Shown here: piece by piece, positions 45,632 through 54,565 of the stretch
Numbering within the stretch: position 1 is the first letter of the stretch
How the letters are laid out: the number at the start of each line of letters is the position of its first letter
Assembly: GCA_017640605.1 (NCBI GenBank)
Contig: JAEPQH010000009.1
Span: forward strand, 1 to 64,000
Direction of reading: 5' to 3'
From: Balneolaceae bacterium
GTDB taxonomy: Bacteria > Bacteroidota > Rhodothermia > Balneolales > Balneolaceae
Length of the DNA stretch: 64,000 bases
Translations under genes and position numbers: made by a program
The notes under the pieces: generated by a model
The model's database searches: none
Told to the model about the DNA's origin: nothing
Seen by the model: the letters and a program-made list of their open reading frames with translations, nothing else

Positions 45632-46996
45632 ATGAATATCACTGTGTTAAAGTTTGGTGGAACGTCGATGAACGACCATCAAACCTGGAAAAAAGTTCTT
45701 GAAATCATAAAAAACTATGAATATCCGGTTGTGGTAGTTTCTGCCACAGCGCGCACTACCCGCCAATTAATCGAAGCGGGAAAAGCAGCGGCTTCGCAGG
45801 ATATGGAACGGGCGGATCAGATTGTTAAAGACATAAAACATCGACATCAAAAGCTGGTTGATCACTTTCTGGAAGAAAACCCGCATCAAAAAAATGCACT
45901 CATTAAAGAAAGTTGCTACAAAAAGATTGATGAAAAGATCAGTTATCTGAGTAAAATGTTGCAATATGCTTCTAAAAAGAAGGAATTACCTGCTGCACTT
46001 CAAGACTCGATTGCAGCAGTTGGTGAGCAAATTTCTTCGTACTTGTTGGCGCAATGCGGCTTGGCAACCGATCAGCTTACTCAGCATATCGAAGCCAAAA
46101 AGCTAATAAAAACCGATGCTGAATATGGTGGTGCAAATCCAAACCGAGCACTCATCAACCAAAAATGTGGAAGTATCGAAACCATTCTAGATAGCGGTTT
46201 TACCCCAATCATCGGAGGGTTTTATGGAGAAGCTCCGGATGGCACTACCACCACACTTGGATTTGAGGGTTCCGATTATACGGCAAGCCTGATTGGAGGA
46301 GCCGTACATGCAAAAGCCATCGAGATATGGACCGATGTAAGTGGAATTTATACCTGCGATCCACGCTTCGTTTCTGAAGCTCAGCCGATCAACGAATTAT
46401 CCTATTTCGATGCCACTGAGATGGCATATTTTGGAGCAAAAGTTCTACATCCTGCCACATTGAAACCGGCTCAAGAACGTAATATTCCGGTGTTTGTGAA
46501 AAATATGTTTGAAGCTGATGCACCTGGAACTCGCATCGTACGTGAGTCGCATTCTCAAAAAGAAGTGCTCGCTATTTCTTTTAAGCAAAGCATGACATTA
46601 GTTACCGTATGCGCCTATGAAACCGTAATGGGGTATTCTTTTCTAACAAAAGTATTTGATGCTTTGGAAAAATTGAGAATCCCGGTGGATGCCGTGAACA
46701 CAACGGAAGCATCTGTAACGATAGCATTGCAATCGTCTGATACACTTACCGAACTTTCTCAAGCTCTCATCGAAGTAGGAACCGTTCACATTGAGCCACA
46801 AAAAGGGTTGATAAGTTTAATTGGATGCAATTTACACGCTGCTAATCAATTAACGGCCACTGTGTTTCAATCGCTTGGCGAACTACCAATTGATATGATC
46901 ACCTTTACTAAAGAGAAGCGCATTTTAAGTGTAGTGGTAGACGAAAATCACACGATAGAAGCAACAAAATTACTTCACAGATCCGTTTTCGGGTGA
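45632..46996 (+). CDS. lysC: Aspartate kinase
   Basis: First step of the aspartate pathway (lysine, threonine, methionine and diaminopimelate). The 454-residue monofunctional enzyme has KFGGTS at its N-terminus, the catalytic GFEGSDYTASLIG and IWTDVSGIYTCDPR, and two C-terminal ACT-like domains for feedback control. It is 281 bp from the divergent zinc-ribbon gene. Its 3' end overlaps the converging CBS/DUF21 gene by 27 bp. lysC here means a generic aspartate kinase; which amino acid inhibits it cannot be read. Confidence 0.9.
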   Translation: MNITVLKFGGTSMNDHQTWKKVLEIIKNYEYPVVVVSATARTTRQLIEAGKAAASQDMERADQIVKDIKHRHQKLVDHFLEENPHQKNALIKESCYKKIDEKISYLSKMLQYASKKKELPAALQDSIAAVGEQISSYLLAQCGLATDQLTQHIEAKKLIKTDAEYGGANPNRALINQKCGSIETILDSGFTPIIGGFYGEAPDGTTTTLGFEGSDYTASLIGGAVHAKAIEIWTDVSGIYTCDPRFVSEAQPINELSYFDATEMAYFGAKVLHPATLKPAQERNIPVFVKNMFEADAPGTRIVRESHSQKEVLAISFKQSMTLVTVCAYETVMGYSFLTKVFDALEKLRIPVDAVNTTEASVTIALQSSDTLTELSQALIEVGTVHIEPQKGLISLIGCNLHAANQLTATVFQSLGELPIDMITFTKEKRILSVVVDENHTIEATKLLHRSVFG

Positions 46997-48082
46997 TTCT
47001 TCTTCATCCTGTGCTTCCTCTTCCATCAGCTGATCGTAGGGTAAAACTATGCCCATTTTTTTAGCGCGTTTCTCCCACTTTTCTCGGGCTAGCTTCTGCA
47101 TGTCTTCGATGGCGTCTATTTCGTCTACAATTTCGATTCCAAGTAATGTTTCGATTACATCTTCCATTGTAACTACACCGGCAAGGCCGCCATATTCGTC
47201 TACTACCACAGCAATATGCTCTTGGCGTTCAAGCAAGCGCTGAAGTAAAAGCTTTAGTGATGCATTTTCAGGAACCACCAACACTTCACGTTTGATGGTA
47301 GATAATGAAGCTTCGCCATTACCAACAGCAACTTGTTCGTACAAGTCAGTTTTTAAAATATATCCGGTAATATCTTCTTCATTGTTTGCAAAAACCGGCA
47401 ATCTAGATACTCGTAAACGCTCTTTTTTGGTAAGTGCTTCCTCGATAGACAGATTCTCCGAAAACTTCATCACCACAATTCTCGGGGTCATAATGTCTTT
47501 CACTTTGAGTGATGAAAACCGTATCAGATTTTTAAAAATATTCGACTCCCCTTCCTCAAAAATCCCTTCTTGTACACCTTGATCGGCCATCGCAGAAAAC
47601 TCTTCCCTGCTCATTGAAGGTCCGCCTTTTGAAGGACTAATAACCTTAGTAATAAACTCTGATAACTTCACAAAAGGATAAGTAACCACAATCAACATCG
47701 TGATAACCCGTGAAGAAAACACCGCCAACCCTTTCCAGTAAGTTGCTCCGAGAGTTTTCGGGATGATTTCGGATAATACCAAGATGAGCAAAGTTAGCAC
47801 AGCTGAAGTAATTCCCACATAAGCATCCCCAAAAACAATGAGTGCTTGCGCACCTACACCGGCAGCTCCTACTGTATGTGCAATGGTATTTAAGGTTAAA
47901 ATTGCGGAAAGCGGACGATCAATATCGTCCTTCAATTGCTTTAGTAAGATTCCGGTTCGTGGTTGCTCCTGCTCTTTCAATACTACAAACGATGGAGTAA
48001 TCGAAAGCAACACGGCTTCTAAAATTGAGCACAAAAAAGAGACGCCAAGCGCCAGAAATAAATAAAATAGAAGTAATCCCAT
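46970..48082 (-). CDS. CNNM/HlyC-type membrane protein with DUF21 and CBS pair
   Basis: About 370 residues: an N-terminal DUF21 membrane domain (first helix LLLFYLFLALGVSFLCSILEAVLL and the LTLNTIAHTVGAAGVGAQA turn) and a cytoplasmic CBS pair (DIMTPRIVVM ... RLPVFANNEEDITGYI ... VVDEYGGLAGVVTMEDVIETLLG). Related proteins are linked to magnesium or cobalt efflux; the name hemolysin is historical. The C-terminal CorC_HlyC domain is missing. I prefer the ATG at 48082; the frame is open to a TTG at 48109. Confidence 0.8.
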   Translation of the reverse strand: MGLLLFYLFLALGVSFLCSILEAVLLSITPSFVVLKEQEQPRTGILLKQLKDDIDRPLSAILTLNTIAHTVGAAGVGAQALIVFGDAYVGITSAVLTLLILVLSEIIPKTLGATYWKGLAVFSSRVITMLIVVTYPFVKLSEFITKVISPSKGGPSMSREEFSAMADQGVQEGIFEEGESNIFKNLIRFSSLKVKDIMTPRIVVMKFSENLSIEEALTKKERLRVSRLPVFANNEEDITGYILKTDLYEQVAVGNGEASLSTIKREVLVVPENASLKLLLQRLLERQEHIAVVVDEYGGLAGVVTMEDVIETLLGIEIVDEIDAIEDMQKLAREKWEKRAKKMGIVLPYDQLMEEEAQDEEESPENGSVK

Positions 48083-48130
48083 ATCACCAAAAATAAGATT
48101 ATTCCGCAAATCCTCTTAGTTAAGTTTATG

Positions 48131-48163
48131 ATTGTATAAAGTGATTGAATGCACCTATCTTTG
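48131..48163 (+). promoter_or_regulatory. Promoter of the ABC-F gene
   Basis: TATCTTTG (48156-48163) fits TAnnTTTG exactly, with ATTG (48131-48134) as a weak -33 element after a 21-nt spacer. The ATG follows 31 bp later. Confidence 0.5.
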
Positions 48164-48194
48164 GTCCACTGATATCTCCATTTAGCTCATTTTC

Positions 48195-50156
48195 ATGCTT
48201 GCAATCGAACAAATTACACTTCATCTGGGCGAACGCACCTTACTTGATGGCGTCTCGGCGATCATTAATCCCGGTGAGCGCATAGGATTGGTTGGTCCTA
48301 ATGGTGCGGGCAAATCCACCTTACTTAAAATTATTATGGGATTGAGAGAGCCCGATGGAGGCAGAATTTCCCTATCAGGTTCTGAATCGTTAGGCTATTT
48401 ACCACAGGACGGTGTAGATCCGGATTTCAATCTTACCGTGATCGAAGAAGTTGAAACCGCATTTAGTGAGCTCTTCAAGCTTGAACAGAACGTAAAAAAA
48501 ATTCAGGAGCAACTTGGTAGCGAAGACCCAAACAGCGCGGCTTACGAAAAGCTGATGGAGCGCTACGGTGCATTGCAAACACAACTTGAAACCTCGGGAT
48601 TATACACACTTCGATCAGAGATTGAGAAAGTGCTTATGGGATTAGGCTTTTCAGAAGAAGATTTTGAGCGATCTACCACCGAATTTAGCGGCGGATGGTT
48701 GATGCGTATTGCCCTGGCAAAGTTACTCCTCAAAAAACCAACGTATTTACTGCTTGATGAGCCTACCAACCACTTAGACATCGAGTCGTTGCAGTGGATC
48801 GAATATTTCCTGAATACCTACGAAGGTGCTGTTATCGTCGTTTCTCACGATCGGGCATTTTTGGATACCATCACCAATCGAACGCTTGCGATTCGTCGTG
48901 GCGATATGAGTGATTACTCCGGTAATTATTCTTTCTATGAGCGAAAGTGGGAAGAAGAACGTGAGTTGTTGATTAACGCACAGAAAAATCAGGAAAAACA
49001 GCTAAAAGAAACGCAGGAGTTCATCGATCGTTTTCGATACAAAGCTACCAAAGCAAGGCAGGTTCAAAGCCGGGTAAAACAGCTCGAAAAGATTGAAAAA
49101 ATTGAAATTGAGGATGAATTGAATTCAGTTTCGTTTCAATTCCCTGAGCCTGAACGAAGCGGACAAATCGTGATGCAGTTAGATCAGGTAACCAAACGCT
49201 ATGGCGATAATACCGTGTTTGAAGGTTTGGATTTTGAGCTGGAACGTGGCGATAAAGTAGCGGTAGTTGGACCAAACGGAGCGGGAAAATCTACGTTGAT
49301 TCGGATATTATCAGGAAAAGAACCCATTCAGGGAGGAAAGCGAACGGTAGGCCATAAAGTAACTTACTCGTACTTTGCACAGCATCAAGCGGAAGATTTA
49401 GACCCGAGCTACGATCCACTTCAAGTAATGATGGAAGCCGGCTCCGGTGAAAAAGAAAGCCGACTTCGTTCAATATTGGGCTGTTTTCTCTTTACAGGTG
49501 ATGATGTATTCAAGAAAGTGAAAGTGCTTTCGGGTGGTGAAAAAAGTCGACTAGCCTTAGCTAAAATGCTGCTATCTCCTGCTAATTTTTTGATTTTCGA
49601 TGAGCCCACCAATCACTTAGATATGAGCTCCAAGAACATTCTGCAACAGGCACTTCAACAGTATGAGGGAACGTGTATGATTGTATCTCACGACCGTGCC
49701 TTTCTCGATCCTATAGTAAATAAAGTGCTGGAAATCCGTCCGGGTACCATCAAAACCTATCTTGGTAATGTGTCTTATTATCTGGATAAAAAGAAAGAAG
49801 AAGCGGAGGAGGAACAAAAGAACATTGAACTTCGAACTTCGAATTCAGAACAATCTTCGGGCACACTTTCCAGAAAGGAACAGCGCAGGCTTGAGGCGGA
49901 ACGACGGAATGAACTGAACAAGCGTATTCGCCCGATCAAGAACAAACTAGAATCGGTAGAAAAAGAGATTGAACAGAAAGAGGAACGGAAATCTGAAATC
50001 GAGGAATTGATGGCTCAAACAGACTTCTACGACGATTCAGAAAGAGTTAAAAAAACATCTATTGAGTACGAGACTATCAAAAAAGAGCTAACTGACTTGA
50101 TGTATAAATGGGAAGAATATTCAATGCGGATTGAGGCGGTTGAGGAAGAGCTTTAG
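48195..50156 (+). CDS. ABC-F family ATPase
   Basis: A soluble protein of 653 residues with two ABC domains and no membrane part: Walker A GPNGAGKST in both halves (near residues 35 and 359), signature motifs EFSGGWLMR and LSGGEKSRL, and Walker B LLLDEPTNHLD and LIFDEPTNHLD. The coiled linker (about residues 240-300) and a C-terminal coiled-coil extension fit the Uup/YdiF type that acts on the ribosome or on branched DNA. A short GAACTTC repeat is embedded in the C-terminal linker. Confidence 0.9.
   Translation: MLAIEQITLHLGERTLLDGVSAIINPGERIGLVGPNGAGKSTLLKIIMGLREPDGGRISLSGSESLGYLPQDGVDPDFNLTVIEEVETAFSELFKLEQNVKKIQEQLGSEDPNSAAYEKLMERYGALQTQLETSGLYTLRSEIEKVLMGLGFSEEDFERSTTEFSGGWLMRIALAKLLLKKPTYLLLDEPTNHLDIESLQWIEYFLNTYEGAVIVVSHDRAFLDTITNRTLAIRRGDMSDYSGNYSFYERKWEEERELLINAQKNQEKQLKETQEFIDRFRYKATKARQVQSRVKQLEKIEKIEIEDELNSVSFQFPEPERSGQIVMQLDQVTKRYGDNTVFEGLDFELERGDKVAVVGPNGAGKSTLIRILSGKEPIQGGKRTVGHKVTYSYFAQHQAEDLDPSYDPLQVMMEAGSGEKESRLRSILGCFLFTGDDVFKKVKVLSGGEKSRLALAKMLLSPANFLIFDEPTNHLDMSSKNILQQALQQYEGTCMIVSHDRAFLDPIVNKVLEIRPGTIKTYLGNVSYYLDKKKEEAEEEQKNIELRTSNSEQSSGTLSRKEQRRLEAERRNELNKRIRPIKNKLESVEKEIEQKEERKSEIEELMAQTDFYDDSERVKKTSIEYETIKKELTDLMYKWEEYSMRIEAVEEEL
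49827..49846. repeat. In-frame GAACTTC repeat inside the ABC-F gene
   Basis: GAACTTC-GAACTTC-GAATTC, two perfect heptamers and a related hexamer, encode ELRTSNS in the linker before the C-terminal coiled coil. It is palindromic around TTCGAA and looks like an inserted repeat unit rather than ancestral protein sequence. Confidence 0.45.
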
Positions 50157-50223
50157 GGTGTTGAGGTGTTCAGGTTTTGGGGTGTTTAGGTGTTGAGGTG
50201 TCGTATTCAGGTTTTGGGGTGTT
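50157..50223. repeat. G/T-rich tandem repeat after the ABC-F stop codon
   Basis: Two units of about 32-37 bp: GGTGTTGAGGTGT (50157-50169 and 50189-50201) each followed by TTCAGGTTTTGGGGTGTT (50169-50186 and 50206-50223, identical over 18 bp). The sequence directly follows the stop codon and encodes nothing recognisable. Confidence 0.7.
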
Positions 50224-50352
50224 GGGGTGTTATTGCTTGTATTTAAGTGGATTTATTGACCTTTTTGGAAAGACGGAATTTCGACAAGCAATTGATATTT
50301 AATGATTAATGATTGTTTGATGGCTGATCGATTGGATTTTGGAATTTAAAAA

Positions 50353-51111
50353 CTATTGTTTGTAGGCTATCGTGTCCATTTCATCGCGCCTTAGTTCGTA
50401 CCCGAGTTGGGTTAGTTCGCTGATTAAATCTTGATATTCTTGTTCGCGAAAATGTAGGTGTTCAAATAAAATGATGGATGGGTTATAACGGGAAATATCT
50501 ATTGTTGAAAGTACCATCGATTCGAAGCCTTCACAGTCGAGGATGATTCCATCAACTTTTTTTAGGCTATGTTTTTGGATCAAATCGTCGAAATTCATGG
50601 TTTGCACTTCGATGCATTTTATGAAATCCTCTCTTTTCTCAGGTAATGAAATACCTTCGCGCTTTGCCCATTTTTCTACAAATCCTTTTTCAATGTGTTC
50701 TTCGATATGTTGTTTATCGAAAGAACTCATACCGGTTGCCCAGCGAGTGGTTGATACCGACAGCATATAAAATGGAATAGTGCCTTTTTCGGCTGAAATA
50801 GCAGCATTCTCAAACTTCAGGTTATCATTTCCTCTGTGATTGTTTTTTAATCGCTCAAAAACATGAACCTGAGGCTCCACTAAAATTCCATTCCAATTGT
50901 ATGCCCGAATAAACCGATATAACGGATCATTGTGATAACCATCATTTGCACCAATTTGAACAAAGGTGAAGTCGGGGATGTGAAGAGCTGCATGTTTTAA
51001 AACCTCTTCGGTGCTTCCTGCATCCGGCTTCCATATCCAACGGATGTACCACTCATAAAACACAGTTCGTGTCAAAAGCTTTACGAACTGCTCCCAAAAA
51101 TTGTCAAGCAT
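50353..51111 (-). CDS. FkbM-family methyltransferase
   Basis: The 252-residue SAM-dependent enzyme has the glycine-rich motif FVQIGANDGYHNDP (about residues 50-63), the motif WNGILVEPQVHVFERLK and the acidic GIILDCEGFESMVL, all hallmarks of FkbM-type methyltransferases. These O-methylate sugars or polyketides. No partner lies next to it; the glycan locus is 22 kb away and could supply the acceptor. It seems monocistronic. Confidence 0.85.
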   Translation of the reverse strand: MLDNFWEQFVKLLTRTVFYEWYIRWIWKPDAGSTEEVLKHAALHIPDFTFVQIGANDGYHNDPLYRFIRAYNWNGILVEPQVHVFERLKNNHRGNDNLKFENAAISAEKGTIPFYMLSVSTTRWATGMSSFDKQHIEEHIEKGFVEKWAKREGISLPEKREDFIKCIEVQTMNFDDLIQKHSLKKVDGIILDCEGFESMVLSTIDISRYNPSIILFEHLHFREQEYQDLISELTQLGYELRRDEMDTIAYKQ

Positions 51112-51245
51112 AGAACCTGTAATGTGTGCTGATACTTCCTACGCTAAGGTCGCCCTTATCATTTTCTTACCTCTATTAGCGTAGTAGCGTTAATTTACCT
51201 AATGTTCTAAGGTAACAGATATCAATCAAAATTCCGCTTTGTCGT

Positions 51246-51659
51246 TTACTTAGCGAATATCTGACTCCTATCCCCAAAAGCTTTGAACTCGAGTGCGTTG
51301 CCCGATGGGTCTAAAAAGAACATGGTAGCTTGCTCACCGGGTTCGCCTTTAAAACGCACATACGGTTCAATGATAAATTCAATGCCCGCTGCTTTTACTC
51401 TTTCTGCCAACGATTCCCATTCGTTCATTTCCAGAATCACTCCAAAATGCCGAACCGGCACCCCTTTTCCATCTACCGCATTCTGTGCCGACTCTTTCGC
51501 TTCTTCCGGACTTAAGTGCGCAACAACTTGATGCCCCCACATGTTAAAGTCGATCCACTGATCGGAGGAACGGCCGGTAGAACAGCCTAAAATTTCAGTG
51601 TAGAAAGCGTGCGTTTCTTCCAGATCTTTCACCGGAAATGCTAAATGAAAAGGATTCAT
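51246..51659 (-). CDS. VOC-superfamily (glyoxalase-like) protein
   Basis: The 137-residue protein is a tandem beta-alpha-beta-beta-beta fold with [25 protein letters not shown] and [26 protein letters not shown]. Metal-ligand candidates are His5, a middle histidine and the glutamate of NALEFKAF. The family ranges from glyoxalases to dioxygenases; the substrate is unknown. It is an isolated gene, divergent from the alpha/beta hydrolase. Confidence 0.85.
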   Translation of the reverse strand: MNPFHLAFPVKDLEETHAFYTEILGCSTGRSSDQWIDFNMWGHQVVAHLSPEEAKESAQNAVDGKGVPVRHFGVILEMNEWESLAERVKAAGIEFIIEPYVRFKGEPGEQATMFFLDPSGNALEFKAFGDRSQIFAK

Positions 51660-51818
51660 GAATTATTGATTTTAGATTGAATTTAAAATCACCAAAAGTA
51701 TAATTAAATGGTATGTAAAATTTGTTGATTTTGGAATTCACCGTTTACAACCATCGTTACCTTAGCAAATTATTAAACCAACTTTAGTACATTCGTGCTT
51801 TAGTGTCACATTAAAAAC

Positions 51819-52574
51819 ATGACATCAAAAAAAATAGAATTTACCGGGGCTTTAAACGAAAACTTATCAGCAAAAATTGACCTGCCGGATGGCGAAGTTA
51901 AGGCTTATGCCTTATTCGCTCATTGTTTCACCTGTTCGAAAGATTTAAAAGCTGTTGGTAATATTACTAAAGGTCTTGCAGAATTTGGCATCGCCACTTT
52001 TCGATTTGATTTTACGGGATTAGGACAAAGTTCGGGTGATTTTTCCGATACCAATTTCAGTTCCAATATTGAGGATTTAGTAGCCGCCGCCGAATACATG
52101 AACGATGAATATGAAAGCCCTTCAATTTTAATTGGACATTCCTTAGGTGGTGCGGCGGTATTGCAAGCAGCTCACCGTATTGATTCGGTTAAAGCAGTAT
52201 CAGTGATTGGAGCTCCCGCTGATCCGGCTCATGTAAAAGAAAACTTCAGCCTTAAAATTGACGAGATCGAAGAAAAAGGTTCGGCGGAAGTATCGCTTGC
52301 CGGGCGACCATTTACCATCAAAAAGCAATTTTTAGATGATCTCGAGGAAACCTCGATGCGGGATAAAATTCGAGGACTAGATCGTGCACTCATCATTTTC
52401 CATTCTCCAATCGATAATCAGGTGGGCATCGATAATGCACAGAAAATTTTTGTAGCTGCTAAACACCCTAAAAGCTTTATTTCATTAGATGAAGCCGATC
52501 ACCTGCTTAGTACTGCAAGTGATAGCATTTATGTAGGAAAGGTTTTAGGCACGTGGGCGGAGAAGTATTTGTAG
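51819..52574 (+). CDS. Alpha/beta hydrolase (OsmC-associated type, OsmC half absent)
   Basis: The 251-residue hydrolase has the nucleophile elbow GHSLGGAA, the oxyanion-side segment FAHCFTCSKDLKAV and late Asp and His (PIDNQVGI, EADHLLS). It is closest in type to the hydrolase half of bifunctional hydrolase/OsmC proteins, but ends just where the OsmC domain would begin, with no OsmC frame downstream. The next gene begins about 190 bp later after a repeat, so the loss could be an old deletion or an ancestral single-domain form. Confidence 0.8.
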   Translation: MTSKKIEFTGALNENLSAKIDLPDGEVKAYALFAHCFTCSKDLKAVGNITKGLAEFGIATFRFDFTGLGQSSGDFSDTNFSSNIEDLVAAAEYMNDEYESPSILIGHSLGGAAVLQAAHRIDSVKAVSVIGAPADPAHVKENFSLKIDEIEEKGSAEVSLAGRPFTIKKQFLDDLEETSMRDKIRGLDRALIIFHSPIDNQVGIDNAQKIFVAAKHPKSFISLDEADHLLSTASDSIYVGKVLGTWAEKYL

Positions 52575-52622
52575 GAATTACGAATTACGAATAAAATTAA
52601 TTACTTAATGGCTGAAATCAAC

Positions 52623-52659
52623 AAATTCTTAATTGATCATTGAACCATTCTTAATTGAA
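52623..52659. repeat. Flanking direct repeat, copy 1
   Basis: A 37-bp sequence containing ATTCTTAATTGA twice (52625-52636 and 52647-52658), nearly identical to the copy at 54090-54127 (one substitution and one extra C). It lies 49 bp after the hydrolase stop. Confidence 0.75.
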
Positions 52660-52762
52660 TTTCCTGCATTCAACCACTCTTCATAATTTATTCTCAAATA
52701 TATCATACACTCATTTTAAGCGTAGTGCATCAAATTTACGAACACACTAAATGGGGTTAGCT

Positions 52763-53887
52763 ATGAAAAGCTCATTGTTATTTATGTTACCAATCTTGGT
52801 ATTTATTGCACTTGGAAATTGTGGCATTCTAGGGGGCGAAGACAAAGAAAAACCTATAGTGTGGGAAGAGGAGAGTTTGGAAGGGTTGGTGGTTTATGGA
52901 TTTACCGCAGGTGATTCAGTGTTGCATTTAGTTAACATTGAAAACAGCACAATTACTAATATATATGGACTTGAAAAAATTCGATCCATTGCCTCATCAG
53001 ATGATGGAAATTTTTTATATGTATCGATAGGAAATGGAAGATCTGGTGGTAATCCTGGATATGTAACAATGATTGATACCTATGATTGGAGTCGTCGGGT
53101 TATATTTGATCAATCTGTTGAATTAGAAAATAGTGGTAGTCAAATATACTTCATTACTAAGCTTAATCATTCGGGGTATGACTATACTGGCAATAACGAA
53201 GAATTATCTCATACCAGAACTTTCGGAAGAATAAAACCAGAAACAGGTGACCTTAACATCATTGATAATATCGATATTTATGCTTTAGGTATTGGAGATG
53301 ATAAAGGATTTGAAATAAATGATTTAAGACAAGAATTGTTTGGCTTCGATGCTGGATTTAGATTGTTTAGATATAGCTTTTTTACAGGTCAATCAGAATC
53401 AATATTCCAAGAGTTTGACTACTTAGAACATGGCACCTTTGAGTTATCAAAAGATGGAAATACGCTATTTTTTGCTAATGGGCCTGTGTTAGATATTGAT
53501 AATGAGAAACAAATCGGAAACATAATTTCTGAGAGGCCGAGTCATCTAGTTGCAAGAGACGACAAAAGAGAAGTTTATATATCAGATCCACCTACTTTTG
53601 AAGGAGTATTTGGTTCAACTCCAAAAATGACTGTTTATAGTTTAGATAGGGATTCTATTATCGATTCAATAGATATCGGTTCCGTTAACTACAGAATGTA
53701 TTTATCACCCAAGGAGAGATTTTTAATTACTCATAGTAGAAAAAGCATTTTTGTAGTTGATTTGAAGACAAGAGAGTTAGTTAAAAAAATCGAGTTAAGT
53801 AACGAAGTTTCAAGTTTTGAAAAATTTTATCTGTACAAAAAACCACTAACAAAAGGGGAAATAAATGAAGATATATTTATTGAGTAG
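52763..53887 (+). CDS. Orphan secreted or lipid-anchored protein with beta-propeller-like repeats
   Basis: I do not recognise this 374-residue protein. The N-terminus MKSSLLFMLPILVFIALGNC is a signal peptide, perhaps a lipobox with the unusual LGNC. The rest has repeated short strands such as VVYGFTAGDSVLHLVNI and TIYSLDRDS-like blocks, consistent with a YncE-type propeller. Base composition looks AT-richer than its neighbours by eye, and it is enclosed by direct repeats at 52623 and 54090, so it may have been acquired. An alternative start ATG lies at 52751. Confidence 0.6.
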   Translation: MKSSLLFMLPILVFIALGNCGILGGEDKEKPIVWEEESLEGLVVYGFTAGDSVLHLVNIENSTITNIYGLEKIRSIASSDDGNFLYVSIGNGRSGGNPGYVTMIDTYDWSRRVIFDQSVELENSGSQIYFITKLNHSGYDYTGNNEELSHTRTFGRIKPETGDLNIIDNIDIYALGIGDDKGFEINDLRQELFGFDAGFRLFRYSFFTGQSESIFQEFDYLEHGTFELSKDGNTLFFANGPVLDIDNEKQIGNIISERPSHLVARDDKREVYISDPPTFEGVFGSTPKMTVYSLDRDSIIDSIDIGSVNYRMYLSPKERFLITHSRKSIFVVDLKTRELVKKIELSNEVSSFEKFYLYKKPLTKGEINEDIFIE

Positions 53888-53994
53888 TATACTCTTCCAT
53901 TAGTTCTCTAACTCCGGCTTGGACAACGCACTCTAGAAGCTCTTGCTTCAAAGTTGCTTCTCTCAATTAACGCGGTACTGTTGGTTAGCGCCAT
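53877..53994 (-). other. Possible degraded coding or mobile-element remnant
   Basis: On the minus strand a 28-codon frame starts at 53994 (MALTNSTALIERSNFEARAS...), and a second overlapping frame reads ...LKQELLECVVQAGVRELMEE to a stop at 53877. Together they look like one short protein split by a frameshift. GTTAG and CTAAC bases near the two ends are complementary. Origin unknown; an old insertion-sequence or integron-like relic is possible but unproven. Confidence 0.3.
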
Positions 53995-54089
53995 TTTTAC
54001 TCAATAATCTATCCCCTAACATCGGTCAGTAGAGAATCCGTCTACCAGAACATCGCACAAATTCAATTACTTGTAACTTGAATGATTCT

Positions 54090-54127
54090 AAATTCTTAAT
54101 TGATCATTGACCCCATTCTTAATTGAA
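54090..54127. repeat. Flanking direct repeat, copy 2
   Basis: A 38-bp copy of the repeat at 52623, again with two ATTCTTAATTGA units (54092-54103 and 54115-54126). Its end overlaps the last three codons of rnhA. Confidence 0.75.
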
Positions 54128-54565
54128 CTTCTTACTCTCTGCCACGGCTAGCTGATCTACGCGTTCGTTCAGTTCAATGCCCACATGTGCCTTCACTTTC
54201 ACCCAGCGTACGTCGTGTGGTTTCATCGCCGCGAGCATTTGCTCCCATAATTCTTTGTTTTCAACGGGTTTTTTATCGGCTTTACGCCATCCTTTTTTTT
54301 GCCAGTTCTCAATCCAGCCTTTAGTCATGGCATTAATGATTAGAGCACTATCGCTGTGAATGGCAACACGACATGGCTTTTTTAGCGCTTTCAAGGCTTC
54401 GATCACCGCCTGCATTTCCATTCGGTTGTTCGTTGTGTGAGCTTCACCGCCCGAAAGTTCTTTCTCTTTTCCGTTCCAAATCAGTATAGCTCCCCATCCA
54501 CCGGGACCCGGATTCCCCGAACATGCACCATCCGTATAAACTATAACTTCGGGTTTATCCGACAT
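54119..54565 (-). CDS. rnhA: Ribonuclease HI
   Basis: RNase HI removes RNA from RNA-DNA hybrids. The 148-residue length is normal. The acidic catalytic residues are visible in [16 protein letters not shown] (first Asp), [11 protein letters not shown] (Glu), HSDSALI (Asp) and NERVDQLA (Asp), with the conserved histidine in KVKAHVG. It starts inside the end of pyrF (11-bp overlap), forming a pyrF-rnhA pair. Its last codons are made of the repeat at 54090. Confidence 0.95.
   Translation of the reverse strand: MSDKPEVIVYTDGACSGNPGPGGWGAILIWNGKEKELSGGEAHTTNNRMEMQAVIEALKALKKPCRVAIHSDSALIINAMTKGWIENWQKKGWRKADKKPVENKELWEQMLAAMKPHDVRWVKVKAHVGIELNERVDQLAVAESKKFN

Noticed and set aside
53908-53994. attC-like integron site after the orphan gene
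   Set aside because: The ends have complementary CTAAC/GTTAG, but neither fits the attC core rule and no integrase or second cassette is present.
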